Shown here: positions 17,310-26,121 of the stretch, piece after piece
How positions within the stretch are numbered: position 1 is the stretch's first letter
Layout of the letters: each line of letters starts with the position of its first letter
Origin: Flavobacterium cupreum
Lineage (GTDB): Bacteria > Bacteroidota > Bacteroidia > Flavobacteriales > Flavobacteriaceae
Direction: 5' to 3'
DNA length: 64,000 bases
NCBI RefSeq assembly: GCF_003996965.1
Contig: NZ_QWDM01000016.1
Span: 62,001 to 126,000 of the forward strand
Notes under the pieces: generated by a model
The model's database searches: none
Told to the model about the DNA's origin: nothing
The model's input: the letters and a program-made list of their open reading frames with translations, nothing else
Translations under genes and position numbers: made by a program

Positions 17310-18632
17310 TTAAACTTCTTCAGATTTTTTCCCAAAATCTTTCGGGAAAATTAAAAAACGTGATAAAATAAGACCTGGAATAGTGGCTATGAAAACCCAT
17401 ATAAAAAAGTTCTGATAGCCTAAATATTGTTGTATATAACCGCTGATCATTCCCGGAAGCATCATTCCTAATGCCATAAAACCGGTTGCAAGTGCGTAAT
17501 GTGATGTCTTGGATTCTCCTTCGGCAACATAAATTAAATACATCATAAAACCGGTAAATCCGAAGCCATATCCAAATTGCTCCAGTATAACCGTAATGCA
17601 GGTATAGAGATTAAGCGGCGAATTGATTTCGAAAAAGTATAAGTTTATATGAAGGTGAAAAAGTGCTTCGGGTTGAAAATGAGCCAATGCGATAAATCCG
17701 AGAATAGGCAGGTGCATCGCCAGAAACATAGGGAGCATCCATTTGGTAAGGCCATGTTTAGAAATGGCAATTCCGCCAAAAATTCCGCCGATGGTCAATG
17801 CTGTAATTCCTAAAGTTCCGTAAATAATTCCAACGGATTCGGTATCCAGAGCCATACCGCCAAATTCTTTTTTATCGAGCAGAAAGGGACTTAACATTTT
17901 TAGTAATTGTGATTCTCCCAGTCTAAAGACCAGAATAAAAGCCAGCACAAGTCCAATTTGTTTTTTCTTAAAGAAGCTTGCAAACACAGAACCGAAGCTT
18001 TTATCATGTGCTTCTTTATCGGTTTGTACTGTATTTATTTCGCTTTTTGGAGTGAAAATAAAATTATAAGCGGTGATTACAGCCATTAATAAACCTACAG
18101 CGATCATGGTATACGACCAGGCTTTGGTGTTGTCTCCGTATTTATGTTCCAGGTAACCTGCAAATAATACAATCAATCCGTTTCCGGCCAATAATGACAT
18201 TCGGTAAAAAGTACTTCTGATTCCCAGAAAAAAAGATTGCTGTTCTTTGGGTAAAACCAATAAATAAAAGCCGTCACTCGCCACATCATTTGAAGCCGAA
18301 GCAAAGGCCGCGACCCAAAAAATGGCTAAACTCAGCAGAAAAAAATGATTTAAAGGAATACTAAATCCTACCAGTAAAAACGCAAGGGAAATAATGAATT
18401 GCATGGCAAGAAACCATTTTCTTTTGGTTCCGTTCAATTCAATGAAGGGACTCCACAAAGGTTTTATGACCCAGGGAAGGTATAATAAACTGGTATAAAC
18501 TCCGATATCTTCATTTGAAATTCCCAGGTTTTTGTACATAATAACAGAAACGGAAATAATGACGGCGTAAGGCAAGCCGGATGCAAAATTTAAAAGCGGA
18601 ATCCAAAACCAGGGTTTATTATCTGTTTTCAT
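17310..18632 (-). CDS. AmpG-like MFS permease (muropeptide/sugar import)
   Basis: 440 residues with about 12 membrane segments. The N-terminus (WIPLLNFASGLPYAVI) and SNDVASDGFYLLVLP in TM4 are characteristic of the AmpG/PAT branch of the MFS. AmpG imports GlcNAc-anhydroMurNAc peptides across the inner membrane for recycling. The gene overlaps the upstream glycosyl hydrolase gene by 14 bp, and anmK and nagZ are nearby on the same strand. Function by family and context; the substrate is not proven. Confidence 0.85.
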   Translation of the reverse strand: MKTDNKPWFWIPLLNFASGLPYAVIISVSVIMYKNLGISNEDIGVYTSLLYLPWVIKPLWSPFIELNGTKRKWFLAMQFIISLAFLLVGFSIPLNHFFLLSLAIFWVAAFASASNDVASDGFYLLVLPKEQQSFFLGIRSTFYRMSLLAGNGLIVLFAGYLEHKYGDNTKAWSYTMIAVGLLMAVITAYNFIFTPKSEINTVQTDKEAHDKSFGSVFASFFKKKQIGLVLAFILVFRLGESQLLKMLSPFLLDKKEFGGMALDTESVGIIYGTLGITALTIGGIFGGIAISKHGLTKWMLPMFLAMHLPILGFIALAHFQPEALFHLHINLYFFEINSPLNLYTCITVILEQFGYGFGFTGFMMYLIYVAEGESKTSHYALATGFMALGMMLPGMISGYIQQYLGYQNFFIWVFIATIPGLILSRFLIFPKDFGKKSEEV

Positions 18633-20190
18633 TAGGCTGAGCAGGTGAATATATTTTAAATGTCTTTTTTAAGTCGATCGTAGTTGGGGTACTTTCGTTT
18701 GCAAAATAATCAATAAATGTTACAGCGCAAGCTTTATAAGCATTCATTTTTTGGGTTAGGATCGAAAATGTAATAGCGTCATTCATTTCGTTAACTCTTA
18801 TTTTGTCAATTATTTGCGTTGCATCGTTGGTATTGATTTTCGAAATATGATCGGCTCCGTACACGACCATATAACGCACTTTTGTATTCAGCGGTACTTT
18901 GATCGTAAAGATGTAAAAGGAACTGTCTTTGGCAAATTCGGTTACGGTCGGAATATCGATCACAATGCGCTTTAAATTCGGAACTGCCGGTGGCAATGCC
19001 GGATATTTGTATTGATTTTCTTCGAGCAGACGAACAATGTCAAAATTTTTATTCATAAACCATTTCGCACTGAAATAAGCACTTCCGCCTACTTTCTTGA
19101 AACTTCTCGCATAATCGACCTGAGTGGGGATTTCAGACGAAAAATTCCAGCTTTTATCACCGTCACCTCGTATTTTGTACGAAGCGTGTCCAATATAAAC
19201 TGCGGTATTGTTAGAGTTTTCGGCCCACCATTTTACGAGTTTCGAATAAGAAGCCCTCGGATTATTCATGCTCCAATACAATTGCGGCATAATATAATCG
19301 ATCCATTTTTGGTCCATCCATAACACAGGATCGGCATATAGATCGTCGTAGTTGGCAGTCGATTGCGTGTCGGAACCTTTCGGATCCACCGATTTGTTGC
19401 GCCAAACCCCAAACGGACTGATTCCGAATTGTACCCACGGTTTGCTCGCTTTAATGGTAGTCGAAATGCTGTGCACAAAATTGCTCACATTCGCACGTCT
19501 CCAGTCGGCAAGGCTTAACCCTGAGCCGTATTTTTTGAAAGAAGCCGTATCATTAAAAACTTTTCCGGGTACGGCGTACGGATAGAAGTAATCATCAAAA
19601 TGAATCGCATCGATATCGTATTTGTCCACCACTTCCTTGACTACTTTGGTCAGATGTTCCTGAACTTCAGGCAAGGCAGGATCGTAATATAATTTTCCGC
19701 CGTATTCGATCATCCATTCCGGATGTTTGAAGATGTCGTGATTCGGGCTCAAAAGGTTTTTGTTTAAATCGAAAGTCGCACGGTACGGGTTCATCCAGGC
19801 ATGAAATTCAAAACCTCTCATATGCGCCTGATCAATCATCCATGCCAGCGCATCGTAAGACGGGGCAGGGGTCTGTCCTTCCTTTCCTGTCAGGAAACGC
19901 GACCACGGTGCCAGTTCTGAAGGGTAAAAAGCATCACCCACACTTCTGATCTGAACAATTACGGCATTGAAATGTAGTTTTTTGTAAGTCTCTAAAATAT
20001 CGATAAAATCCGCTTTTTCTTTCTCGACATTATCTGTGCTTGTTTTGGGCCAGTCAATGTTTACTACGGTTGCGATCCACACCCCTCTAAATTCAGTTTT
20101 AGGATGTGTTACTTTTTCCTGCGAATGAACATTCATTCCAAAAAACAGTAATAATAATATAGAGAATAGTAGTGGCGTCTTTTTATGCAT
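18619..20190 (-). CDS. Exported GHL10/DUF187 glycosyl hydrolase (DigH-like)
   Basis: 523 residues. I start at the ATG giving MHKKTPLLFSILLLLFF, a signal peptide ending near HSQ; an upstream TTG adds six residues. The catalytic part (about 35-370) is a TIM barrel of the GHL10 family: EFRGVWIATVVNIDWP at its start, FHAWMNPYRA, and DAIHFDDYFYPY, with the acidic pair expected for catalysis. A fibronectin-like C-terminal region follows. The characterised relative DigH (YddW) of E. coli cleaves denuded peptidoglycan glycans. Overlap with the AmpG-like gene suggests it feeds that importer. Confidence 0.88.
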   Translation of the reverse strand: MHKKTPLLFSILLLLFFGMNVHSQEKVTHPKTEFRGVWIATVVNIDWPKTSTDNVEKEKADFIDILETYKKLHFNAVIVQIRSVGDAFYPSELAPWSRFLTGKEGQTPAPSYDALAWMIDQAHMRGFEFHAWMNPYRATFDLNKNLLSPNHDIFKHPEWMIEYGGKLYYDPALPEVQEHLTKVVKEVVDKYDIDAIHFDDYFYPYAVPGKVFNDTASFKKYGSGLSLADWRRANVSNFVHSISTTIKASKPWVQFGISPFGVWRNKSVDPKGSDTQSTANYDDLYADPVLWMDQKWIDYIMPQLYWSMNNPRASYSKLVKWWAENSNNTAVYIGHASYKIRGDGDKSWNFSSEIPTQVDYARSFKKVGGSAYFSAKWFMNKNFDIVRLLEENQYKYPALPPAVPNLKRIVIDIPTVTEFAKDSSFYIFTIKVPLNTKVRYMVVYGADHISKINTNDATQIIDKIRVNEMNDAITFSILTQKMNAYKACAVTFIDYFANESTPTTIDLKKTFKIYSPAQPNENR

Positions 20191-20284
20191 TGTAATCTGT
20201 TTTAACAAAAACCAAAAATAGTTTTTTTAGATGAGTATCGTAAATAATTAAGAAATAATAATTTTAACGGTATAGTTGTGTTTT

Positions 20285-20455
20285 TTGTTGCAACGAATTT
20301 CACGAATTTCCGCGAATTATTTTTTTGCCACAGATTAAATGATTCGCACAGATTTTTAATCTTTTTAATCCTGTAATCTGTGGCTAAACTTTTTTGCACA
20401 CCAATTAATACACAATTTTAATTCGTGCAAATTCGTGTAATTAGTGGCAAACCTT
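20285..20455. repeat. Dispersed foldback repeat (GCCACAGATTA family)
   Basis: GCCACAGATTA near 20328 is inverted as TAATCTGTGGC near 20383, with flanking words CGAATTTCACGAATT and ATTCGTGTAATTAGTGGCAAA. Related words recur at 39418-39660, 43075-43135 and 51545-51690. Confidence 0.65.
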
Positions 20456-20462
20456 TTCGTTT

Positions 20463-21671
20463 TTAATCAGGAAACGAAATTTTACCCATCGTCACCGACG
20501 GAATCCCTTTGCTGTTTCCGAAATTATAATCCCCTCCGGCCACGGTTTCATTGGCTAAAATGGCAAACAAAACCGCTTCCTTGGCGTCGCTCAGGATACC
20601 GAGATCATCGCTTTTTTGAAATTCGCTGGGCAATAATTCCGCCAGCCATTTCACCAGTAACGGGTTGTGAATACCGCCGCCCGACATATAAATTTTGAAA
20701 TCTTCCAGCGCATACGGACTGTTTTCGACGACAAACAGAATCGCTTCGGCAATCGTTTCGGCACTCAGGCGTGTTAAGGTAGCCAGCAAATCCGGTGCCG
20801 AAATAGCGGTGAGATTGGTTTTAGTAAGCGCGTTTTGTACAAATTCGAAATTAAACAACTCCTGACCGATGGTTTTCGGGAAGCTTTTTTGGAAGAAAGG
20901 ATTGCTTTTCAATTCGGCTAAAAGTTCTTCGTTTACAGTTCCGCCCGAGGCAATTTCGGCATCTTTATCGTAACTTTTTTCGGGGAAATAATGTTTGGTG
21001 TAAATATCAATCAAGGTATTGGCGGTGCCCGTATCGGTTACAAAAACCGCTTCGGCATCGAGGGAAGCGGGCAGATACGTGAAATTGGCAATGCCGCCCA
21101 TGTTGAGCATAATACGGTTTTCGCCTTTTTTGCTGAACAACAAATAATCGCCATAAACCGCCAAAGGTGCCCCTTCGCCACCCGCAGCCACATGTTTTTG
21201 CCTGAAATCAGACAGGGTAATAATGCCCGTTTTGACCGCAATATGATCGCCATCGCCAATCTGTAAAGTTGCATTGGGGAATTTTTCCTGCTGATGCAAA
21301 AACTTCGGGGCGTGCAAAACCGTTTGCCCGTGCGAAGCGATCAGGTCGACTTCGGTGGCGGGGATATTCCATTTTTGGAGGCAATCGTTGACCATGCCGG
21401 CGTGCAAAAGACCGATCCATTCGTTGAGTAAAGCGAAGTGCTGAAAATCGACTGTTTTCTTCGCAAACACTTTACGGATTTCGGTTTTAATGTCTTCGGT
21501 ATAAGGGATCGTTTCAAATTCGAGAATCTTTACCGCTGTGTTTTCGCCCGCGCCGGAAATTTCGCAAAGCGCAATATCCAGTCCGTCGAGTGAAGTGCCG
21601 GACATGAGACCGATTATTTTTCGGGTTTCTTTTTGGGCGATTTCGTGCAGCGCACTTATATTTTTATTCAT
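20463..21671 (-). CDS. anmK: Anhydro-N-acetylmuramic acid kinase
   Basis: 402 residues, with all AnmK landmarks: the phosphate loop GLMSGTSLDGLDIAL (about 21-35), the HGQTVLH segment, MLNMGGIANFTYLP, TGTANTLIDIY, and MSGGGIHNPLL near the C-terminus. It phosphorylates and opens 1,6-anhydroMurNAc to MurNAc-6-phosphate during cell-wall recycling. The next step enzyme, MurQ, is not in this window. It starts the minus-strand cluster that includes the DigH-like, AmpG-like and NagZ-like genes, though a 272-bp repeat-filled gap separates it from them. Confidence 0.96.
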   Translation of the reverse strand: MNKNISALHEIAQKETRKIIGLMSGTSLDGLDIALCEISGAGENTAVKILEFETIPYTEDIKTEIRKVFAKKTVDFQHFALLNEWIGLLHAGMVNDCLQKWNIPATEVDLIASHGQTVLHAPKFLHQQEKFPNATLQIGDGDHIAVKTGIITLSDFRQKHVAAGGEGAPLAVYGDYLLFSKKGENRIMLNMGGIANFTYLPASLDAEAVFVTDTGTANTLIDIYTKHYFPEKSYDKDAEIASGGTVNEELLAELKSNPFFQKSFPKTIGQELFNFEFVQNALTKTNLTAISAPDLLATLTRLSAETIAEAILFVVENSPYALEDFKIYMSGGGIHNPLLVKWLAELLPSEFQKSDDLGILSDAKEAVLFAILANETVAGGDYNFGNSKGIPSVTMGKISFPD

Positions 21672-21944
21672 TAAAATGAAGTTTTAGAAAAGCAGTTTAT
21701 TTGATAACGCTAAAATCGGAATGTTTTGCAAATAAAGCTAAGAAAAAAAGGTTTTTATCCTTTACTAAAAAGGGTATAAATACGGGCGTATTGGAATGCC
21801 TTTATTGATAATTTTGTGTTATTGCCCTGTTGGTTTGCTTACCGTGAAATCTGCTGTTACTCGTTTTGAAGATCACGCTATAAAAAGTTGTAAAATACTG
21901 ATTAACAAATTGTTTATTAATTTAATTTTAAACACCTTAAAGCT

Positions 21945-22313
21945 ATGCAAATAAATACAGAAGCGCATAATTCGTTTCACAAATCGACCCTGATTTTCGG
22001 AATAATAGTTTGTTTTTTCGCCTTACTCATTGCCGGACTTGGCATCTGGCTGATAACCTTAAAAAGCTCCGGCAAAACCGAATTCGAATTATTCGGACAA
22101 AAGTTTTTTTCTGAGAATGTTGGTGTATCGGCCATCTTTATTGGTGCGGTAATCTTACTATTAGCCGTGAGAAGAATTCTAAAATCTTTAGATAAAATCT
22201 CCGATAACTATTCTAAAACTACTCATGATATTTTAAATTCGGGAAGTTCTAAAAAATCTACATTGGAGGCTGCTGGTCCTGATGATGAGTTTGATTCTAG
22301 AATTCCGATGTAA
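21945..22313 (+). CDS. Small membrane protein of unknown function
   Basis: 122 residues with two membrane segments (about 17-39 and 58-76) separated by a short loop (SSGKTEFELFGQKFFSENVG), then a polar, Ser-rich tail of ~45 residues. The ATG follows an AT-rich leader. The first membrane hairpin resembles small flavobacterial membrane proteins of unknown function. No neighbour suggests a role. I do not recognise the family. Confidence 0.6.
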   Translation: MQINTEAHNSFHKSTLIFGIIVCFFALLIAGLGIWLITLKSSGKTEFELFGQKFFSENVGVSAIFIGAVILLLAVRRILKSLDKISDNYSKTTHDILNSGSSKKSTLEAAGPDDEFDSRIPM

Positions 22314-22458
22314 GTGCACAAAGGTATAAAGTTCGTAAAGATTTTTTTTTTTTGACCTATAAATAATACTGATTGGAAAATCTTCATAGATTTTTGGATT
22401 TTTTTTAATATCTCTATAAACAATTTTTTCTGTTGAATAAACAGGTATATGTACTTGG

Positions 22459-22487
22459 TTGTTTAGAATGGTTAATGGATACTTTTG
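22459..22487 (+). promoter_or_regulatory. Candidate promoter of the AT-rich three-gene set
   Basis: TTG at 22459-22461 and TACTTTTG at 22480-22487 (perfect -7 match) are 18 bp apart, upstream of the gene starting at 22608. The 120-bp leader is very AT-rich. Confidence 0.45.
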
Positions 22488-22607
22488 ATGAAAATATTTA
22501 AATTATTGAAAAAAAAGGTTTTCCGTAAAATAATTTAGAACTTAAAATAGATATTTGATTTTTAGATTATTACAAAAAAAACATATAATATTAAATTTTA
22601 ACTAATT

Positions 22608-23519
22608 ATGAGTGATATTACATATATTAAAAGAGATGTTAACTATTATGAATTGAGTTTTTCTTTCTTAGAAAAAAATAACTTAAATACTTTTTTTGAT
22701 TCTGTTACTACATTAACAAAAACAAGAGCAAAAATAAGATACCAAAGGTTTGGAGATAAATATATTTTCATACAAGGAATAAGCAATGAGAATGGAGTCA
22801 TTAACGCAAAGGTTAGATGTATTAGATTAGATTTATTTCCTGAAATAATTAATATGAACACTGATCTTGTTAAGGAAATTGAAAGCGAAGAATTTGAAGG
22901 TATTGTTGAAACAACACATATTATAATTGACTTTAGAAAATCAAAAACTATTTTAGCTATAGAATATAATCATAATGGCTCAAAAATAGCTGACTTAATA
23001 GCTTATTTACAGAGAATAGGCGTAAATCAAGGAATTTTAGATAAAGTAGGTTTTTCAGCTATTGTTAATACTGATTTAGAAGCTTTGAAAGAAAGGATAA
23101 ATCGTATATCTGAATTTAGCATGAAAGTACATAAAGACAATATTGAGGAATTAAAAAAGATGGATGGACAGATCTTTCAATCTGCTTCGGCAGCCACTAA
23201 TCATTTTGAAAATGAGTATGCAAATATTGATTTGAAAATAGATTATAGAGTTTTTAGTGATACTCCTTTAATTAAACAATCAGTTTTTAATATAATGTCA
23301 TATTTACAAAAAGAACCTTCAAAACGACATATATTTAATTATTTAAAAGTAAGGGCGGAAGATAAGGAGAAGAATAATGTTCTCGAAACTTTTGACTTGC
23401 TTTTAGACAAAATTTATAGTCCAATTAAAGTTCAGAAAAAGAAAAAGCAAAAAACAATAATTTCAGAAGATATGTTTCAAAAGATGTTGCTAGAACTTGG
23501 TAAATTAAATTTTAAATGA
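22608..23519 (+). CDS. Unrecognised soluble protein, first of a three-gene AT-rich set
   Basis: 303 residues with no signal peptide or membrane segment. The N-terminal ~150 residues predict as alternating strands (YYELSFSFL, KIRYQRFGDKYIFIQGI, VETTHIIIDFRKSKTILAIEYNH). The C-terminal half is helical with a Lys-rich end (KVQKKKKQKT). The last base pairs overlap the next gene in an ATGA arrangement, so translation is probably coupled to that membrane protein. The base composition is visibly poorer in GC than the neighbouring anmK block, suggesting acquisition. A sensor/effector pair is one reading. I cannot name the family. Confidence 0.7.
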   Translation: MSDITYIKRDVNYYELSFSFLEKNNLNTFFDSVTTLTKTRAKIRYQRFGDKYIFIQGISNENGVINAKVRCIRLDLFPEIINMNTDLVKEIESEEFEGIVETTHIIIDFRKSKTILAIEYNHNGSKIADLIAYLQRIGVNQGILDKVGFSAIVNTDLEALKERINRISEFSMKVHKDNIEELKKMDGQIFQSASAATNHFENEYANIDLKIDYRVFSDTPLIKQSVFNIMSYLQKEPSKRHIFNYLKVRAEDKEKNNVLETFDLLLDKIYSPIKVQKKKKQKTIISEDMFQKMLLELGKLNFK

Positions 23520-24007
23520 AAGATAAGTTTTTAGATTATTATGTGAATGGAGCTCTTTTTTTAGATGCTTTATTAGTTTGTATAGTTTGGATTTGTAATA
23601 GTAATTTTAGTCTGATTAGTTTTATTATTAATTCAAAGGAGGATAACATATCAATTATATCTGATATTATATCTGCTTCAATCTCTCTAGCTGGATTTAT
23701 TTTAGCAGCATTAACCATTATTGCTGCAATGAGATCAAATATTACAAATAAAGCTCCAGAAGCAGCTAAAAATCCTTTAGAACTTTTTTTTTCAAATGGG
23801 AATTATAAAAGTATTGTCAAGGTGTTTGTTGGGTCAATTAAAGAATTAGTTTTTGTTTTCATAGTTGCTTATATTGTTTGGATATGTAAAGAAAATTTAA
23901 AGAATGACTTTCTGTTTAGAACAATTGTTAGTATGTCATTGCTGATGTTTCTAAGTGTAATAAGGAGTTTAGCAGTGTTATTTAGAATTATACATATAAA
24001 TGACTAA
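23516..24007 (+). CDS. Unrecognised multi-pass membrane protein, second of the set
   Basis: 163 residues, four predicted membrane segments: about 11-33 (LFLDALLVCIVWIC), 50-73 (ISASISLAGFILAALTIIAA), 106-123 (LVFVFIVAYIVWIC) and 132-155 (IVSMSLLMFLSVI). It overlaps the preceding gene by 4 bp (ATGA), which points to a functional pair with the soluble protein. A small multi-pass protein coupled to a soluble partner is a common layout in anti-phage systems with membrane effectors; that role is inference only. Confidence 0.7.
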   Translation: MKDKFLDYYVNGALFLDALLVCIVWICNSNFSLISFIINSKEDNISIISDIISASISLAGFILAALTIIAAMRSNITNKAPEAAKNPLELFFSNGNYKSIVKVFVGSIKELVFVFIVAYIVWICKENLKNDFLFRTIVSMSLLMFLSVIRSLAVLFRIIHIND

Positions 24008-24051
24008 TTAAATTTGTCAGAAGCAAAACAATATAAATAAGAATTAAATTT

Positions 24052-25065
24052 ATGAGAGATGAATATTTTGATTATATGGATGAGATTAGGCAATCTAAAC
24101 TTGATGAACAAAGATATATTGACGAAAAAATAATATATAGAAATTATAAAATTAAGCAGAGGAGAAAGATAGTTGGCTTAACTTTAATGACTTTGGGGAT
24201 AATAGCATATATATCCATTAGATTATTAACTAATATTGAAAATATATATTCTACTATTCTCGGACTTTTTTCAATAATTACAGGAATTGCTATTGTTTTA
24301 TTAAATTATCTTCAGAATGATTATACATCTACAAGAGGAAGTTATTCAGAGATAAATAATTATTTACTGATTCAGCTTGAAGAATTAAAGTTAGAATTGC
24401 AGAAATTCAAAAAAAAGACAGGAGTTTTGGATGATGATAAGAGTATTGACAATTCGATAAATAATATTATAAATAAAATTTTTAATAAAGATTATATCCA
24501 AAATAAAATCGAAAAATCTTTTACTGAAAATGCAGTAAAAAGTTCAAGACTTGATAATTTGTTTAATGAATTTGAAAAGACTTCATATCGTATAAATGAT
24601 GAACTAATTAGGTTAAGAAAGAGCGCAAATATTAACTTGGTAATAGGTTCGTTATCTACTACAATTGCTATTTTTTCATTAACATATGAAGTTTTCTTTT
24701 CAGAAGTTAATTTTACAGAAACTGTAAATTTATTGTCACACTATATTCCTCGAATATCGTTAGTAATTTTTATTGAAATTTTTGCTTTTTTCTTCTTAAA
24801 ACTTTACAAATCAAATCTACTCGAAATTAAATATTTTAATAATGAAAAAACTAACATAGATTTTAAGCTTATTACGCTAAAAACAGCTTTGTTTCAAGAA
24901 GATCTTAAAATGATTAGACTTTGTTTATCAGAACTTATAAAAACTGAAAGGAATTTTATCTTAAAAAAAGATGAAAGTACGGTTGAAATTGAAAAATTTA
25001 AGGTAGACAAAAATGATAATCAATTAATAGCAAGTTTAGTAGAGAAACTTTTAATGAAGAAATAA
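24052..25065 (+). CDS. Unrecognised membrane protein with coiled-coil middle, third of the set
   Basis: 337 residues. Two membrane segments near the N-terminus (about 43-62 and 67-86), a long charged helical/coiled-coil stretch (~105-190), two more membrane segments (about 200-220 and 236-258), and a cytosolic tail with LLEIKYFNNEKTNIDFKLITLKTA and KTERNFILKKDESTVEIEK. I have an impression of similar tails in uncharacterised accessory-island proteins, but no name. It starts 44 bp after the four-TM gene on the same strand and shares its AT-rich composition, so a single transcription unit is likely. Confidence 0.65.
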   Translation: MRDEYFDYMDEIRQSKLDEQRYIDEKIIYRNYKIKQRRKIVGLTLMTLGIIAYISIRLLTNIENIYSTILGLFSIITGIAIVLLNYLQNDYTSTRGSYSEINNYLLIQLEELKLELQKFKKKTGVLDDDKSIDNSINNIINKIFNKDYIQNKIEKSFTENAVKSSRLDNLFNEFEKTSYRINDELIRLRKSANINLVIGSLSTTIAIFSLTYEVFFSEVNFTETVNLLSHYIPRISLVIFIEIFAFFFLKLYKSNLLEIKYFNNEKTNIDFKLITLKTALFQEDLKMIRLCLSELIKTERNFILKKDESTVEIEKFKVDKNDNQLIASLVEKLLMKK

Positions 25066-25185
25066 AGCAGCTCTTCTAAGTCGTTGTCTTCAATTCTTCC
25101 TCTCAACAAAATTCTTTTAAGGCAGCACAATTTGGATATTTATTTTTCTAAAGAAAAATTCTTTCCGGTTAATTCTTATTAGATA

Positions 25186-25311
25186 TATTTTACCTGTGCA
25201 GTGAGAAGTCTCCCGACTTCGTACCCGTTCCAATTATTGACATTTCGTTTATATTTGTTGATTATAATTGTCGCTACGAAGTTAAAGACTTCGCAGAGCA
25301 CAAGTAAAATA
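25186..25311. repeat. 126-bp foldback element (REP/MITE-like)
   Basis: The ends TATTTTACCTGTGC (25186-25199) and GCACAAGTAAAATA (25298-25311) are near-perfect inverted repeats. Inside them AGAAGTC...GACTTCGTA is mirrored by TACGAAGT...AGACTTCG. The whole gap 25066-25345 holds no gene. The nested arms look like a REP-type or miniature transposable element. Confidence 0.7.
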
Positions 25312-25345
25312 GTCGATAAAACCTCTTTATATAAAACGCGTAAAA

Positions 25346-25720
25346 ATGAGTAGATTCAAAAATATAGATTCAAAGTTGGTTGATTTAGCAAATAAACTTA
25401 ATGCAAGGTTGACTAAGGATAGACCTAATTATCCAGAATCATTAAGAACATTTGAAGAACGAAGAATTGATTGGGTTGAAAATGAAATAATGAAAGCTAT
25501 TATAATTCAGCCGAATTTTGAATCAAATGGTGTTAATTCAAATATTTGGAATTTTATAAATATGGCTATTTACAACGATGGTTTCTCAGTTTCAAGACCA
25601 AAATGGATAGAAAAATTAGTTGATCAAAAAGATTTTACTTTTATTGATGACAATATTGATAAATTACTTTTAAAATCTGAAGAAAATTTATCTAATATTT
25701 CAATGGAAGATTTAATTTAA
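25346..25720 (+). CDS. Small soluble protein of unknown function
   Basis: 124 residues, no signal or membrane segments. It is helical and charged, with a Trp/Asn-rich centre (IWNFINMAIYNDG, then RPKWIEKLVDQKDF) and an acidic end. It begins 35 bp after the foldback element, in AT-rich accessory DNA. No recognised domain. It could be a stand-alone accessory gene or the last member of the upstream set. Confidence 0.5.
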   Translation: MSRFKNIDSKLVDLANKLNARLTKDRPNYPESLRTFEERRIDWVENEIMKAIIIQPNFESNGVNSNIWNFINMAIYNDGFSVSRPKWIEKLVDQKDFTFIDDNIDKLLLKSEENLSNISMEDLI

Positions 25721-25884
25721 AAGTAAAAAAAATACAGTATTTTGTAGATAAATTTTAATTTCAATGATTTGAAATTGATCATTATAAACAGAAATCACAG
25801 CATTCTGGCGTGAAAAATTCCCTACTCAATGATGTGGAAGTACTAATAATCATTAATAATTTTCTCATTCTATTATCATTTTTA

Positions 25885-26110
25885 TACTTTTGTCCTCTTC
25901 TTGAATATTGAATAATTTATTTGTAAGTAAATACCTATTTTTAATTAAAAAAAGTATATCTTTACTTCGCAAAACAATCATAGGAGAAATCCTGAACTTT
26001 TTTAAAGTTAACATAAGCGAATACCTCGCCACGGTGAAGGAACGGGAAACTGTCCTAAATCATTCCTATGAATGTTTTGCACACCTAAAGTGAGGTATTT
26101 GTGTATCTAA
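25885..26110 (+). other. Leader or ORF remnant before the 92-residue gene
   Basis: A perfect -7 box TACTTTTG lies at 25885-25892. The following ~200 nt fold into several small stems: AGGA-GAAA-TCCT at 25982-25993, AACTTT/AAAGTT near 25995-26009, GCGA/TCGC near 26017-26029, CATTC/GAATG near 26061-26074, and ACCT/AGGT near 26083-26096. There is also a possible CATAGGA/TCCTATG long-range pairing. The same stretch, read in one frame up to the TGA at 26091-26093, also looks protein-like (EILNFFKVNISEYLATVKER) but lacks an ATG. It is either a structured leader/ncRNA or a decayed ORF; I cannot decide. Confidence 0.35.
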
Positions 26111-26121
26111 TATTTTCTATT

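Noticed and set aside
21672..21944. Small gene between anmK and the 122-residue membrane protein
   Set aside because: No credible frame; the gap contains only the divergent promoter region.
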